Counted from the first letter of the stretch, positions 44,106 through 53,935 are shown. The stretch: DNA of 64,000 nt from CAYZQE01 sp964480635 (GCA_964480635.1 CAYZQE010000001.1:18251-82250); one strand, 5' to 3'. Notes: generated from the sequence alone by a model not told the origin. Made by a program: numbers and translations.

Positions 44106-45164
44106 TTATTTTTTCTTGCGGCTTTTAGCAATATCACTGGATGAGGCTCTATTTCCTTTTAAGGCTGCTGTAATTTCCTTATTCTCCATATCAAACAGCT
44201 CAATTATTTCGGTGACAGATATTGCTGCCTTATCATTATGCTGACCATACTTGCCCCTTAATACCGGCATTTCTTCTGCTAGTAATAGAACACTTTCTGG
44301 CATATCAAAAGGGATGATGTCGCCTTCTTTTAAATCAACTAAGTCTGAAAACTTCATTTCTTTTTCACCCAGCAAAGCCGACACTTCGACTTTGGCGTGC
44401 ATTAATTCTTCACGTAATAAAATAGCCCAACGCTCATCAGCCTCACCAAGGTCGCTCTGTACGCCAGCATCTAGCATTGTTCTAATGGGTTCTATCATTG
44501 AATAAGGTAAAACAAAGTGGATGTCACCACCGCCACCATCCAGCTCGATATGAAAGCTTGAAACCACAATAACTTCTGAAGGGCTAACGATATTAGCCAT
44601 ATGGGGATTCACTTCATGACTGTGGTAAGAGAAATCAACGCTCATTACTGGCATCCAAGCTTTGACCATGTCGTCAAAAATCATATGCACGACTTTTTCT
44701 ATGACTCGAAGTTCAGTATGAGTAAATTCTCGACCTTCTATTTTGGCGTGAATCGAACCATCACCACCAAAAAAATTATCGACGATAATAAACACAAGCT
44801 TAGGATCCATCATCACTAAACCCGTACCGCTTAAAGGCTTCATCTTCATTAAGCTTAAGCTGGTAGGCACGAACAAACTGTGAATATATTCTGAAAACTT
44901 AACCATCTGAATACCATTCACCGAGAGTTCGGCTGTTTTACGCAACATATCAAAAACACTGACACGAAAATAACGAGCAAAACGCTCATTGATCATTTCA
45001 AGGGTCGGTAAACGTCCTCTAACGATCCGTTCTTGATTATTAAAATCAAAACTTCTGGCCTCACCATCTTCAACTTCATCTTCAGACGTGGTATCAACCG
45101 CACCGTCATCGACACCATGCAATAAGGCATCAACTTCATCTTGGCTTAAAATATCAGTGCTCAT
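44106..45164 (-). CDS. fliM: FliM, flagellar switch protein and CheY-P receptor
   Basis: A 352-residue C-ring protein. The N-terminal peptide ILSQDEVDALLHGV is the CheY-P docking site. The CheC-like middle domain (about 60-250, including GTGLVMMDPKLVF) and the C-terminal SpoA domain follow. The peptide is echoed by three repeats in the CheA of the same cluster and by the CheZ C-terminus (DDVDDLLASLGF). The lysine- and arginine-rich tail SRKKK ends the protein. Confidence 0.97.
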   Translation of the reverse strand: MSTDILSQDEVDALLHGVDDGAVDTTSEDEVEDGEARSFDFNNQERIVRGRLPTLEMINERFARYFRVSVFDMLRKTAELSVNGIQMVKFSEYIHSLFVPTSLSLMKMKPLSGTGLVMMDPKLVFIIVDNFFGGDGSIHAKIEGREFTHTELRVIEKVVHMIFDDMVKAWMPVMSVDFSYHSHEVNPHMANIVSPSEVIVVSSFHIELDGGGGDIHFVLPYSMIEPIRTMLDAGVQSDLGEADERWAILLREELMHAKVEVSALLGEKEMKFSDLVDLKEGDIIPFDMPESVLLLAEEMPVLRGKYGQHNDKAAISVTEIIELFDMENKEITAALKGNRASSSDIAKSRKKK

Positions 45165-45200
45165 TTCCTACTCATTTTGTTTTTATAATATTTATCTTGC

Positions 45201-45716
45201 TTACTGCATAACAAAGTCAGTAAAGAAAATATTTTCAACTTCTCCACCACTGCCATACTTATCGATAACATCTTGTACCGTTTCAAGCACTTGTTGTTGT
45301 AATTTAGCCTTACCTTCTGACGTGCGTAAATCGGCTGATTTTTGTAACCCAAACATGGTGAATAGATTATTTTTAATCAACGGCATATGCGTTGTTAGCT
45401 CTTCCCCTACTTCGTCGGAATAGGTTAAAATTTGTATACCCACCTGTAAGAAACCAACGGGATCATTTGGGTCTAAATTAACCGTAAAGGCCGGTTTAAT
45501 TTCAATATAAACAGGGTCTCCTTTAGGTTCGACTTCAACCACTTCTTCTGTAGCGGCGTCTGAAGCATCTTCATCACCCCCCATTAAAAACAGGGTAGCA
45601 CCAACGGCAATGCCAATTAATAACACGGCGCCACCGATGATCATCATCATTTTTTTCTTACCGCCACTACCTTCTTCGCCGTCTTCAGCTTCTTCGGTTT
45701 TTTGTTCTTTAGCCAT
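45201..45716 (-). CDS. fliL: FliL, flagellar basal-body-associated protein
   Basis: A 171-residue protein: acidic cytoplasmic N-terminus, one membrane helix (about 24-46) and a periplasmic domain (IEIKPAFTVNLDPNDPVGFLQVGIQIL, stomatin-like ring-forming region). It stabilises the stator-rotor region. It is first in the fliLMNOPQR-flhBA unit; the fliK gene often found just upstream in other gammaproteobacteria is not here. A sigma-54 promoter lies 75-90 bp upstream. Confidence 0.94.
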   Translation of the reverse strand: MAKEQKTEEAEDGEEGSGGKKKMMMIIGGAVLLIGIAVGATLFLMGGDEDASDAATEEVVEVEPKGDPVYIEIKPAFTVNLDPNDPVGFLQVGIQILTYSDEVGEELTTHMPLIKNNLFTMFGLQKSADLRTSEGKAKLQQQVLETVQDVIDKYGSGGEVENIFFTDFVMQ

Positions 45717-45789
45717 TTTTGTTTCCTCTTTTGCTCAATATGATAAATCAGACACGTTTGAGCTTAGTTTTATTATATAAAGTTTTGTT

Positions 45790-45807
45790 AAGCAGATTGC
45801 ATGCCAA
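45790..45807 (-). promoter_or_regulatory. Sigma-54 promoter for the fliL operon
   Basis: The minus strand reads TTGGCATGCAATCTGCTT. GG and GC are separated by exactly ten bases, the rigid spacing of sigma-54 -24/-12 promoters (TGGCAC-N5-TTGCW). It lies about 75 bp upstream of fliL, and class II/III flagellar operons in polar-flagellated gammaproteobacteria are typically sigma-54 dependent. The rest of the ppnP-fliL gap shows nothing notable. Confidence 0.72.
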
Positions 45808-45907
45808 TAAATAAAACAAAGTAATTTCAAACACTTAGGCTTATTAATTAGAATGATTTTAGGGTTTGTCAATAAAAGAGCGCTAATTTCGACAAAATAA
45901 TGACGTT

Positions 45908-46222
45908 TTAAGAAAGATACGTACAATAGTAGTCCGTGATGCTAAAAATCTTTAGTTGAAATTTAGAGTTAGCCGCAACAGTAAATGATTCTCCACCTTT
46001 AACCGCAAGCCAATCTGTCGCATTTGGCAACATCACCTCTAATTCACCCGATAAAATTTCCATGATTTCTTTTTCGGCTGTACCGAACTCATACTCACCC
46101 GGCATCATCACACCTAAAGATTGCTTTGAACCATCGGCTAAAACAAAACTGCGGCTGGTGACTTTGCCGTCAAAATAGCTGTTAACTTCTTTTGTTAATG
46201 TTACATTTTTTATTTCTGACAT
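45908..46222 (-). CDS. ppnP: PpnP, pyrimidine/purine nucleoside phosphorylase
   Basis: A 104-residue single-cupin protein with SYFDGKVTSRSFVLADGSKQSLGVMMPGEYEF, EIMEILSGELEVMLPNATDW and GGESFTVAANSKFQLKI, matching the small YaiE/PpnP family that phosphorolyses nucleosides to bases and ribose 1-phosphate. It lies 34 bases after avtA in the same orientation. Annotations as DUF1255 refer to the same family. Confidence 0.9.
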   Translation of the reverse strand: MSEIKNVTLTKEVNSYFDGKVTSRSFVLADGSKQSLGVMMPGEYEFGTAEKEIMEILSGELEVMLPNATDWLAVKGGESFTVAANSKFQLKIFSITDYYCTYLS

Positions 46223-46256
46223 ATCTTTTCTCTCTAGTTGTAAGCGATAGCCTCAA

Positions 46257-47501
46257 TCACTGCCATAAGCGTTCAATTTCTGCTTTTAATATAGCAATAC
46301 CTTTTTTAATTTGTGCTTCACTTTGCACAATATTCATTCGAATACATTCGTGCTGATGCTCATCATCGTCATTTCTGCCGGGATAAAAATATTCACCGGG
46401 CACAACAAGCAGACCTTTTTCCTTAAGACGTTGATATAGCTCTGTGGTACTTATCCCTAATGACTTAAAACGTAACCACACAAAAATTGCACCTTCTGGC
46501 TGATGAATACTAAAACGTTCATCCGAAATGGCTGATTTTAATAAAGACACAATTAAGTCCACCTTTTGCTGATAAAAAGGTTTAATCGTGTTTTGACATA
46601 AATCATCTAGCACATCGGTTTTTATCATTTGAGTGACTATTGAAGCGCCAATACCAACTGGTGACAAACTATGATTTGCAGTGATATTGGACAAGGTTTT
46701 TATAATTTCTTCTTGGGCAATCACAATACCGGTTCGCACTCCAGGTAAGCCCAGTTTAGATAAGCTCATACACACAATCGTATTGCTATTCCAAAAGGGC
46801 TGAATCTGGCTAAACACAATACTAGGAAACGGCGTACCGTAAGCATTGTCTATCAACAAAGGTAATTTATATTGCCTAGCTAAGGCATCTAACCTTTTTA
46901 TTTCATCGTCACTCAACACATTACCACTCGGGTTTGTCGGTCGAGACACGGTCATTAAACCAATCGTTTCATCTAAGGGTAAGTGATCAAAATCGACATG
47001 ATATTTAAAAAAACCATTTGCTTTCTCTTCAATCAAGGCGGGATGACCAATAAGTTGATCACCTCTAATACCGACATCACTATAGCCAAGATATTCAGGT
47101 GTTAATGGCAGCAATACCTTTTTATTAATCCCTTGCGAATTTTCGCCTGAGAACATGTTAAACAGTGAAAAAAATGAATTTTGGCTGCCTTGAGTCAAGG
47201 CAATATTTTTTCGTGATAACGTCCATCCAAATTTACTTTGAAAATAATCAACTAAAGCATCTAAGAAAGAATCTTTTCCTTGTGGCCCATCATAGTTAGC
47301 AATAGCATTCATCAATTCACCAGAATTCAATTGCTGCTGCAAAATACTATTAACTTCTATTTGTACCTGTTTTATCGCTGCGGGGTTACCGCCACCTAAC
47401 ATGACGACATCTTCTCGTAAGAGACCTTCATTGAGATCATCCATTAATTGAGTAATGCCAGAAAAACGATTAAATCGGTCGCCAAAATTTGAATAGTTCA
47501 T
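46257..47501 (-). CDS. avtA: AvtA, valine-pyruvate aminotransferase
   Basis: A 414-residue class I/II PLP aminotransferase. The N-terminus FGDRFNRFSGITQLMDDLNEGL and MLGGGNPAAI is the AvtA signature, and the PLP lysine is in SLSKLGLPGVRTG. The enzyme moves the amino group between valine and pyruvate, linking alanine and branched-chain metabolism. It diverges from the amino-acid transporter operon across a 509-bp gap. Confidence 0.92.
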   Translation of the reverse strand: MNYSNFGDRFNRFSGITQLMDDLNEGLLREDVVMLGGGNPAAIKQVQIEVNSILQQQLNSGELMNAIANYDGPQGKDSFLDALVDYFQSKFGWTLSRKNIALTQGSQNSFFSLFNMFSGENSQGINKKVLLPLTPEYLGYSDVGIRGDQLIGHPALIEEKANGFFKYHVDFDHLPLDETIGLMTVSRPTNPSGNVLSDDEIKRLDALARQYKLPLLIDNAYGTPFPSIVFSQIQPFWNSNTIVCMSLSKLGLPGVRTGIVIAQEEIIKTLSNITANHSLSPVGIGASIVTQMIKTDVLDDLCQNTIKPFYQQKVDLIVSLLKSAISDERFSIHQPEGAIFVWLRFKSLGISTTELYQRLKEKGLLVVPGEYFYPGRNDDDEHQHECIRMNIVQSEAQIKKGIAILKAEIERLWQ

Positions 47502-47868
47502 AGTATAGAAGGGTCTCTAAAACCTTATTAAAAAACAAAAATTTAAAATAACTAAAGCATTCTCTGGATAAGTCTAGTCATCAACCCAGTGCTTAATGCA
47601 ACGCTCAATAAAATGTACCGTTTTCATTATTTTATGATACAAAGAACCGTCATAATATTTCTAACTAACGACCAACTTTTTTAATCTAAGCTTAGGGGCA
47701 TACTATAAAAAACAATGTTGCAATAACATAAAGAACATCTTCACCCCATATAAAATAATGATTGCCTAGATATAGTGAATCCTTTTAAAAAGAATGGCTT
47801 ATCAAACATACGTAAAAGAATTAATCATTCATTGACAAATTCAATCAAACTTTAATGGAGCTTTAATG

Positions 47869-47906
47869 AGCCTACGACTTTAGTCTAATGCGGTTTTAAG
47901 TAGGCT
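47869..47906. promoter_or_regulatory. Inverted repeat in the avtA-aapJ intergenic region
   Basis: AGCCTAC (47869-47875) and GTAGGCT (47900-47906) flank 24 bases, about 105 bp upstream of aapJ. A second small dyad, TTGCACTGTTGCAA, lies near 47920. Either could be an operator. No convincing -35/-10 pair is visible elsewhere in the 509-bp gap (47502-48010), which is AT-rich and otherwise shows nothing I can name. Confidence 0.35.
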
Positions 47907-48010
47907 AAAAGATTTAATTTTGCACTGTTGCAATCTAAATCCAGAGTGTTACATTGCCTGTCATAGTGAAAGAAGCTATATCTAAAAAATTATATTTCAG
48001 AGGAATATCA

Positions 48011-49018
48011 ATGAATAAATTAACAACTACTATTGCTTTAGGCGCTGCCCTAGCAATTTCTGTAACAACTGCATCTGCTGACACGTTAAGTGAAGTTAAA
48101 AAGAAAGGCTACGTCCAATGTGGCGTTAGTACTGGTTTAGGCGGCTTTTCTAGCGCTGATGCCAAAGGTAACTGGCAAGGTATGGACGTTGATGTTTGCC
48201 GTTCAGTTGCTGCCGCTGTACTAGGCGATGCTAATGCCGTTAAATTCACACCGTTAACAGCTAAAGAGCGTTTCACTGCTTTACAGTCTGGCGAAATTGA
48301 CATTCTTTCTCGTAACACGACTTGGACTTTAACGCGTGATGCATCACTTGGCTTAAACTTTGCTGGTGTTAACTACTATGATGGTCAAGGCTTCATGGTG
48401 ACTAAATCTTTAGGTGTTAAATCTGCATTAGAATTAGACGGCGCTGCTGTTTGTATTCAAGCGGGTACTACATCTGAATTGAACCTTGCTGATTATTTTG
48501 GCGAGCATGGCATGAAGTATAAAGCAGTTACTTATGATTCATCTGATGCAACTATCAAAGGTTTTGAAGCCGGTCGTTGTGACATGTTGACATCTGATCA
48601 ATCTCAGCTTTATTCTCTACGTATCAAATTAAAGAACCCTGGTTCTGCCATGGTACTTCCAGAAGTTATTTCTAAAGAGCCTTTAGGTCCTGTTGTTGCT
48701 CAAGGCGATGACAAATGGTTTAACATTGTTAAATGGTCTCATAACGCTATGTTAAACGCTGAAGAGCTTGGCTTAACATCTGCTAACGTTGATAGCATGA
48801 TGTCTAGCAAAAACCCTGCAATCGCTCGTATGTTAAGCGGTCAAGGCGAAAAGCTTGGTTTACATGATAGCTGGTCTTACAACATCATCAAGCAAGTGGG
48901 CAACTACGGCGAATCTTTCGAGCGCAACGTAGGCATGGATTCACCTCTTAAAATTTCACGCGGCTTAAACGCATTGTGGAACAAAGGCGGCTTAATGTAC
49001 GCACCACCTATTCGTTAA
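48011..49018 (+). CDS. aapJ: AapJ-type periplasmic general L-amino-acid-binding protein
   Basis: A 335-residue solute-binding protein with signal peptide (MNKLTTTIALGAALAISVTTASA). The mature part shows GYVQCGVSTGLGGFSSADAKGNWQGMDVDVCRSVAAAVLG and SGEIDILSRNTTWTLTRD, typical of the AapJ/BztA family that binds a broad range of L-amino acids. AGAGGA stands eight bases ahead of ATG 48011, favoured over an upstream start at 47954. Codon use looks optimised compared with neighbours, as for an abundant protein. A terminator follows before the permease genes. Confidence 0.93.
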   Translation: MNKLTTTIALGAALAISVTTASADTLSEVKKKGYVQCGVSTGLGGFSSADAKGNWQGMDVDVCRSVAAAVLGDANAVKFTPLTAKERFTALQSGEIDILSRNTTWTLTRDASLGLNFAGVNYYDGQGFMVTKSLGVKSALELDGAAVCIQAGTTSELNLADYFGEHGMKYKAVTYDSSDATIKGFEAGRCDMLTSDQSQLYSLRIKLKNPGSAMVLPEVISKEPLGPVVAQGDDKWFNIVKWSHNAMLNAEELGLTSANVDSMMSSKNPAIARMLSGQGEKLGLHDSWSYNIIKQVGNYGESFERNVGMDSPLKISRGLNALWNKGGLMYAPPIR

Positions 49019-49033
49019 TTCGAATTTAAGAAA

Positions 49034-49059
49034 GGGGCATAATTTATGCCCCTTTTTTT
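49034..49059 (+). terminator. Rho-independent terminator/attenuator after aapJ
   Basis: GGGGCAT (49034-49040) pairs with ATGCCCC (49046-49052) around AATTT, followed by seven T. Placed inside the operon right after the binding-protein gene, it should let most transcripts stop there, giving more AapJ than permease. Confidence 0.9.
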
Positions 49060-49183
49060 CTTTATTTATCCAGTATTTTTTTTACTATAAGACAAATACT
49101 GAATAAATAACAATAATAGAAACGACTTAGTTTGCTTTATTCTAACCATTAAGTCATACAATAATTATAAATTGGAGTACACA

Positions 49184-50371
49184 ATGTCTGATCTAGAAAG
49201 CGGACTAAAACCGTCTAAACCCCCCATTTGGAATGACCCAAAATATAGAGCTCTATTCTTTCAAATACTCTTAGTCGTGGGTTTAGGCTACTTTTTAATT
49301 TCCATCGTCAGTAACACTTTAAATAATATGGAAGCCCGTGGTATTTCTACTGGTTTTGCATTTCTGTCTGAAGTTGCTGGTTTTGGTATTTTACAATCAC
49401 TGATAGAGTTCAACGAAACATCTACCTATGGCCGAACCTTCTTAGTCGGCTTATTAAATACCCTTTTAATCGCTGGTTTAGGTATCTTTTTTGCGACTAT
49501 TATTGGTTTTGTTATGGGTATCGCCCGATTATCTCAAAACTGGCTAATTTCTAAAGTTGCAACTGTCTATATAGAAATCTTTAGAAACATACCGTTATTA
49601 CTACAGATTTTCTTTTGGTATTTTGCTGTATTAGGTGCTTTACCAACCGTTAGAGATAGTATTTCATTAGGCGCAGGCATCGAATTTAACAACCGTGGCT
49701 TGTATATGCCTGGGCCTGTCCCCGAAGATGGTTTTGCCTTAGTTTTATGGCTCTTTATCATCGGCATTATTGCGACAGTATTTTTAAGTAAATGGGCCTC
49801 TAAGCGCCAAGAAAAAACGGGGCAGCAATTTCCAGTTTTCTTAACCAGTTTAGGCCTTATTTTCGTCATACCTTTTATCGTTTTTTTAAGCATAGGCGCT
49901 CCACTCAGTTGGGACTATCCTGAATTAGGTCGTTTTAATATTGAAGGTGGCATATCCATTATCCCTGAGCTATTAGCCTTATTAATCGCATTAACTATTT
50001 ACACAGGTACTTACATTGCTGAAACTGTGCGCGGTGGCATTAATGCTGTTAATCATGGTCAAACAGAAGCGGCTTTATCCCTAGGTATGACGCAGGGACA
50101 AACCATGCGTTTAATTATTATCCCCCAAGCTATGCGCGTTATTATTCCACCATTAACCAGCCAGTACTTAAACTTAGCAAAAAATTCTTCACTTGCAACC
50201 GCTATTGGTTATCCCGATATCGTCGCAGTGTTCATGGGTACTACACTAAATCAGACCGGTCAAGCCGTGGAAATAACAATAATGACCATGGCCGTTTATT
50301 TAACCATTAGCTTAAGCATTTCAATGTTTATGAATTGGTTTAATGCCCGCGTCGCTTTGGTAGAGAGATAG
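49184..50371 (+). CDS. aapQ: AapQ-type amino acid ABC transporter permease
   Basis: A 395-residue inner-membrane permease with about eight membrane segments and the binding-protein-dependent transport loop EAALSLGMTQGQTMRLIIIPQAMR. Motifs GLLNTLLIAGLG and YIEIFRNIPLLLQIFFWY are those of the polar amino acid family. The start at 49184 has TTGGAGT upstream. It pairs with AapM to form the channel. Confidence 0.93.
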   Translation: MSDLESGLKPSKPPIWNDPKYRALFFQILLVVGLGYFLISIVSNTLNNMEARGISTGFAFLSEVAGFGILQSLIEFNETSTYGRTFLVGLLNTLLIAGLGIFFATIIGFVMGIARLSQNWLISKVATVYIEIFRNIPLLLQIFFWYFAVLGALPTVRDSISLGAGIEFNNRGLYMPGPVPEDGFALVLWLFIIGIIATVFLSKWASKRQEKTGQQFPVFLTSLGLIFVIPFIVFLSIGAPLSWDYPELGRFNIEGGISIIPELLALLIALTIYTGTYIAETVRGGINAVNHGQTEAALSLGMTQGQTMRLIIIPQAMRVIIPPLTSQYLNLAKNSSLATAIGYPDIVAVFMGTTLNQTGQAVEITIMTMAVYLTISLSISMFMNWFNARVALVER

Positions 50372-50381
50372 GAATACAATA

Positions 50382-51497
50382 ATGACAACGACTACAGAAA
50401 CTTACGAGCCTGGCTCACACCCGGATTTACCAGCCCCAACTAATACCACTGGATTCATTGCATGGTTACGCAAAAACTTATTTGCTACTTATGTTGATAC
50501 CATCTTTACGCTGTTTATATCGTACTTAATTTATTTATACATGCCCCCTTTAATTGAATGGCTATTTGTTGATGCCGTTTGGACTGGCGCTACAAGAGAT
50601 GTTTGTGATGTTGAAGGTGCTGGCGCTTGTTGGGCATTTGTCGATAATCGCATGAACCAGTTTATGTATGGCTTTTATCCTGAAGAACTATTATGGCGCC
50701 CCGATTCGGCAGGCCTTTTATTTATCGCTTTAATGATCCCATTATTCATTAAGTCTTTTAAATATAAGTTTTATTTAGGTGCGTTTATCTTAATTATTTA
50801 CCCCATCATTGCTTACATTTTAATTCATGGTGGTTCGTTTGGCTTAGAAATCGTAGAGACTAATAAATGGGGTGGCTTAATGCTGACACTCATTTTGTCA
50901 GCTGTTGGTATTGTCGCTGCATTGCCATTGGGCATTATGTTTGCACTAGGTAGACGCTCTGAAATGCCTATTGTTAAATCAGTGTCTGTTATTTATATTG
51001 AATTTTGGCGCGGTGTCCCATTAATTACCGTACTGTTCATGTCATCGGTTATGTTACCTTTATTTTTTGCCGAAGGAACAAGCTTTGATAAGCTATTACG
51101 CGCCATGATCGGCCTTATTTTATTTCAAACTGCTTATATGGCCGAAGTTATTCGAGGTGGTTTACAGGCCATACCAAAAGGTCAATATGAAGCGGCTCAA
51201 GCACTGGGCTTAAGCTACTGGAAAACCATGCTCCTCATTATTTTACCGCAGGCACTAAAATTAGTGATTCCTGGCATAGTCAATACCTTTATCTCACTCT
51301 TTAAAGATACAACATTGGTATTAATTATCGGTTTATTTGATTTACTCGCTATTATTCAGCAAGCTAATTCGGATACATCATGGCTAGGCTTTGATACAGA
51401 AGGTTATGTGTTTGCTGCCTTTGTCTTTTGGATTTTTTGCTTTGGAATGTCTCGTTATTCCATTTCTTTAGAAGAAAAATTACATACGGGTCATTAA
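50382..51497 (+). CDS. aapM: AapM-type amino acid ABC transporter permease
   Basis: A 371-residue permease with an extracytoplasmic loop containing cysteines (TRDVCDVEGAGACWAF), then the conserved core with YIEFWRGVPLITVLFMSS and EAAQALGLSYWKTMLLIILPQALK. It lies ten bases after aapQ. The stop codon falls in CATTAAGAAGACACTGAACG, which resembles the ends of the TTAAGGAG palindromic elements. Confidence 0.93.
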   Translation: MTTTTETYEPGSHPDLPAPTNTTGFIAWLRKNLFATYVDTIFTLFISYLIYLYMPPLIEWLFVDAVWTGATRDVCDVEGAGACWAFVDNRMNQFMYGFYPEELLWRPDSAGLLFIALMIPLFIKSFKYKFYLGAFILIIYPIIAYILIHGGSFGLEIVETNKWGGLMLTLILSAVGIVAALPLGIMFALGRRSEMPIVKSVSVIYIEFWRGVPLITVLFMSSVMLPLFFAEGTSFDKLLRAMIGLILFQTAYMAEVIRGGLQAIPKGQYEAAQALGLSYWKTMLLIILPQALKLVIPGIVNTFISLFKDTTLVLIIGLFDLLAIIQQANSDTSWLGFDTEGYVFAAFVFWIFCFGMSRYSISLEEKLHTGH

Positions 51498-51559
51498 GAA
51501 GACACTGAACGCTAATCTCATGCTTATTTTTATAAGAATAATAAATACAGGAAATCACT

Positions 51560-52309
51560 ATGTCAGATAACAATGAAAACGTTATAGAAATGAACGGCGT
51601 CCATAAATGGTATGGCAACTTTCACGTCCTAAAAGACATTAACCTTAAAGTAAAAAAAGGTGAGCGGATTGTTGTTTGTGGCCCTTCTGGATCTGGCAAA
51701 TCAACTCTTATTCGTTGTATCAACCACCTTGAAGAGCATCAAAAAGGACAGATTATCGTTGATGGCATCGAGATTAATCAAGATTTAAAAAAGATTGAGC
51801 AAGTCAGAAAAGAAGCGGGCATGGTGTTTCAACACTTTAACTTGTTCCCTCATTTAACCATTTTAGAAAATCTTGTCTTAGCCCCTATTTGGGTTAGAAA
51901 AATGCCTCGTAAAGAAGCAGAAGAATTAGCTATGCGCTATTTAGAGCGTGTTAAAATTCCTGAGCAAGCACACAAATTTCCTGGGCAAATGTCGGGTGGA
52001 CAACAGCAACGTGTGGCTATTGCGCGAAGCTTATGCATGAACCCAAAGGTTATGCTATTTGATGAGCCTACATCAGCACTTGATCCTGAAATGATATCTG
52101 AAGTACTGGATGTAATGGTAGGCTTAGCTGAAGAAGGCATGACCATGATTTGTGTAACCCACGAAATGGGTTTTGCTAAACGTGTTGCTGATAGTGTTAT
52201 TTTTATGGATCAGGGTGAAATTATTGAATGTAACAACCCCAATGATTTCTTTAATAATCCACAAAATGAACGTACTCAGTTATTTTTGAGTCAAATCATC
52301 CAGCATTAA
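51560..52309 (+). CDS. aapP: AapP-type amino acid ABC transporter ATP-binding protein
   Basis: A 249-residue ATPase with Walker A GPSGSGKST, signature MSGGQQQRVAIARSL, Walker B VMLFDEPTSALDPE and H-loop CVTHEMGFA. It energises AapQM. CAGGAA lies ahead of the ATG. It ends the operon; a palindromic element follows directly and may terminate both it and the convergent regulator gene. Confidence 0.95.
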   Translation: MSDNNENVIEMNGVHKWYGNFHVLKDINLKVKKGERIVVCGPSGSGKSTLIRCINHLEEHQKGQIIVDGIEINQDLKKIEQVRKEAGMVFQHFNLFPHLTILENLVLAPIWVRKMPRKEAEELAMRYLERVKIPEQAHKFPGQMSGGQQQRVAIARSLCMNPKVMLFDEPTSALDPEMISEVLDVMVGLAEEGMTMICVTHEMGFAKRVADSVIFMDQGEIIECNNPNDFFNNPQNERTQLFLSQIIQH

Positions 52310-52322
52310 ATTGATTAAAAGA

Positions 52323-52416
52323 TACCGGAGTCAAACACGCACCATTTTAACGTCACTCCTTTTATAACTAATACGACTAAACTGTTGTTAGTTATAGTGT
52401 TCGATTGACTCCGGTA
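52323..52416. repeat. REP-like palindromic element after aapP (94 bp)
   Basis: TACCGGAGTCA (52323-52333) and TGACTCCGGTA (52406-52416) are perfect inverted ends. An inner pair TATAACTA/TAGTTATA extends the stem. The element lies 13 bases after the aapP stop and before the convergent mocR-type gene, so its hairpin could act as a bidirectional terminator. The end motif CGGAGTCAA resembles CGGAGTCGA of the element at 62158. Confidence 0.75.
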
Positions 52417-52492
52417 GCGTTAATACATTTAGTTCTAAACAATATCTCCTTCGGGTTTTTGCATACTTTGTCAAAACTCTTAGGGGATATTG

Positions 52493-53935
52493 TTACTTCA
52501 AAGCATTAACAATAGCGGCTAAATCTTCAATTGCTTGCTCATTTTTTTCTGTCCAAGGAAAGCCACAATTAATTCGAATATAGTTTTTATACTTCCGAGT
52601 TGCTGAAAACAAAATTCCCGGCGTAATGCCAATATTTATTTTCATTGCTTCATCAAAAACATCAATACAATTAATACCTCTTGGCATTTCTACCCACAAC
52701 ACAAAACCACCTTGTGGATTACTAATACGCGTCCCTTCGGGAAAGGACTTTGCAATCATAAAACGTCCTTTTTCAACTTGCTCTCTAAACGCTTTGCGTA
52801 AACGAACCAAATGACGTTCGTACTCACCCGATGCTAAAAACTCTGCCATAGCCATCTGCAATAAGGATGCAGTCGCAGAAAAGGTAGCTTGCTTCCATTC
52901 CAGCAATTTATCAAAATATTGCCCCGGCAATACCCAACCCACTCGATAACCTGGCGCTAAGGTTTTAGAAAATGATGAACAACTTAATACTAAACCTTTT
53001 TTATCATAGTTTTTTGCAATGGTTGGTCGACTCCCTGAAAAATACACATCACCGTACACATCATCCTCAATTAATGGCACATCATAAGATGACAACAATT
53101 CGACCATTTCTTTTTTCTTAGCATCTGGCATTAACGAGCCTGTTGGATTATTAAAATTAGTCACCGTTAACACGGCCCTAATATCCATAGTCTCTAAGGC
53201 ATCGGCTAATGACTCTAAAACAATACCTGTTTCTGGGTCTGTTTCAATTTCTAATGCCATCATGCCCATACGTTCAATCATACGCAGCACCGCAAAATAA
53301 GTGGGAGTTTCAATGGCTATAATATCACCCCGCTTTGCGACCACTTGAAGGCTTAACGATAAGGCCTCTGTCGCACCACTGGTCGTAATCACTTCATCAG
53401 GGCTTACTGAAATGCCAATATTTTGATATTGCATGGCAATTTGCTCACGTAGACGTTTATGTCCGGGTGGAAAACAATAATCTAATGCTGCTTTTGGAAA
53501 CCGTGCTGCAACACGATTAGTTGCTCTAATTAACCCTTTAAACGGCATTAAATCGATAGAAGGTTTAGCCGCTCCAAAGGGAATAACACTAGGGTCATTA
53601 GCCATTTCGAATACTTCTTCAAATATTTTCCCAAACTTAACCTTACGCGGTGCGGATGAATGAGGTTTGCATTTAGGAATTTTGATCGAGGTATCAAGCG
53701 TGGCACTGACATAAAAACCAGACTGCGGTTTCGCCTTTAACACGCCCTGCGTTTCTAAACTTAAATACGCTTGATTAACCGTCGTAATGCTGACTTTCAG
53801 TTGCTTACTTAATTTTCTTAATGAAGGGGCTTTATCACCTGGTTTTAAAGTACCTTTCTCAATCAAATCTCCAATATATTTTGATACCTGATCGTAAAGA
53901 AAGCTTTCAGAATTTGTATTTAAAGAAACTGACAT
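52493..53935 (-). CDS. MocR/PdxR-type transcriptional regulator (GntR DNA-binding plus aminotransferase domain)
   Basis: A 480-residue fusion regulator. Residues about 10-78 form a GntR winged helix (YIGDLIEKGTLKPGDKAPSLRKLSKQLKVS). Residues about 110-480 form a PLP-binding aminotransferase-like domain with ATEALSLSLQ, NFNNPTGSLMP and the lysine in SSSFSKTLAPGYRVGW. Such regulators sense PLP or amino-acid adducts. It lies convergent to the amino-acid transporter operon and downstream of dctD; regulation of the aap genes is possible but not shown by the sequence. Confidence 0.9.
   Translation of the reverse strand: MSVSLNTNSESFLYDQVSKYIGDLIEKGTLKPGDKAPSLRKLSKQLKVSITTVNQAYLSLETQGVLKAKPQSGFYVSATLDTSIKIPKCKPHSSAPRKVKFGKIFEEVFEMANDPSVIPFGAAKPSIDLMPFKGLIRATNRVAARFPKAALDYCFPPGHKRLREQIAMQYQNIGISVSPDEVITTSGATEALSLSLQVVAKRGDIIAIETPTYFAVLRMIERMGMMALEIETDPETGIVLESLADALETMDIRAVLTVTNFNNPTGSLMPDAKKKEMVELLSSYDVPLIEDDVYGDVYFSGSRPTIAKNYDKKGLVLSCSSFSKTLAPGYRVGWVLPGQYFDKLLEWKQATFSATASLLQMAMAEFLASGEYERHLVRLRKAFREQVEKGRFMIAKSFPEGTRISNPQGGFVLWVEMPRGINCIDVFDEAMKINIGITPGILFSATRKYKNYIRINCGFPWTEKNEQAIEDLAAIVNALK

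Noticed and set aside
47832..47860. TTGACA as a sigma-70 -35 box for aapJ
   Set aside because: No acceptable -10 box lies 16-18 bases downstream, and the site is far from the start codon.
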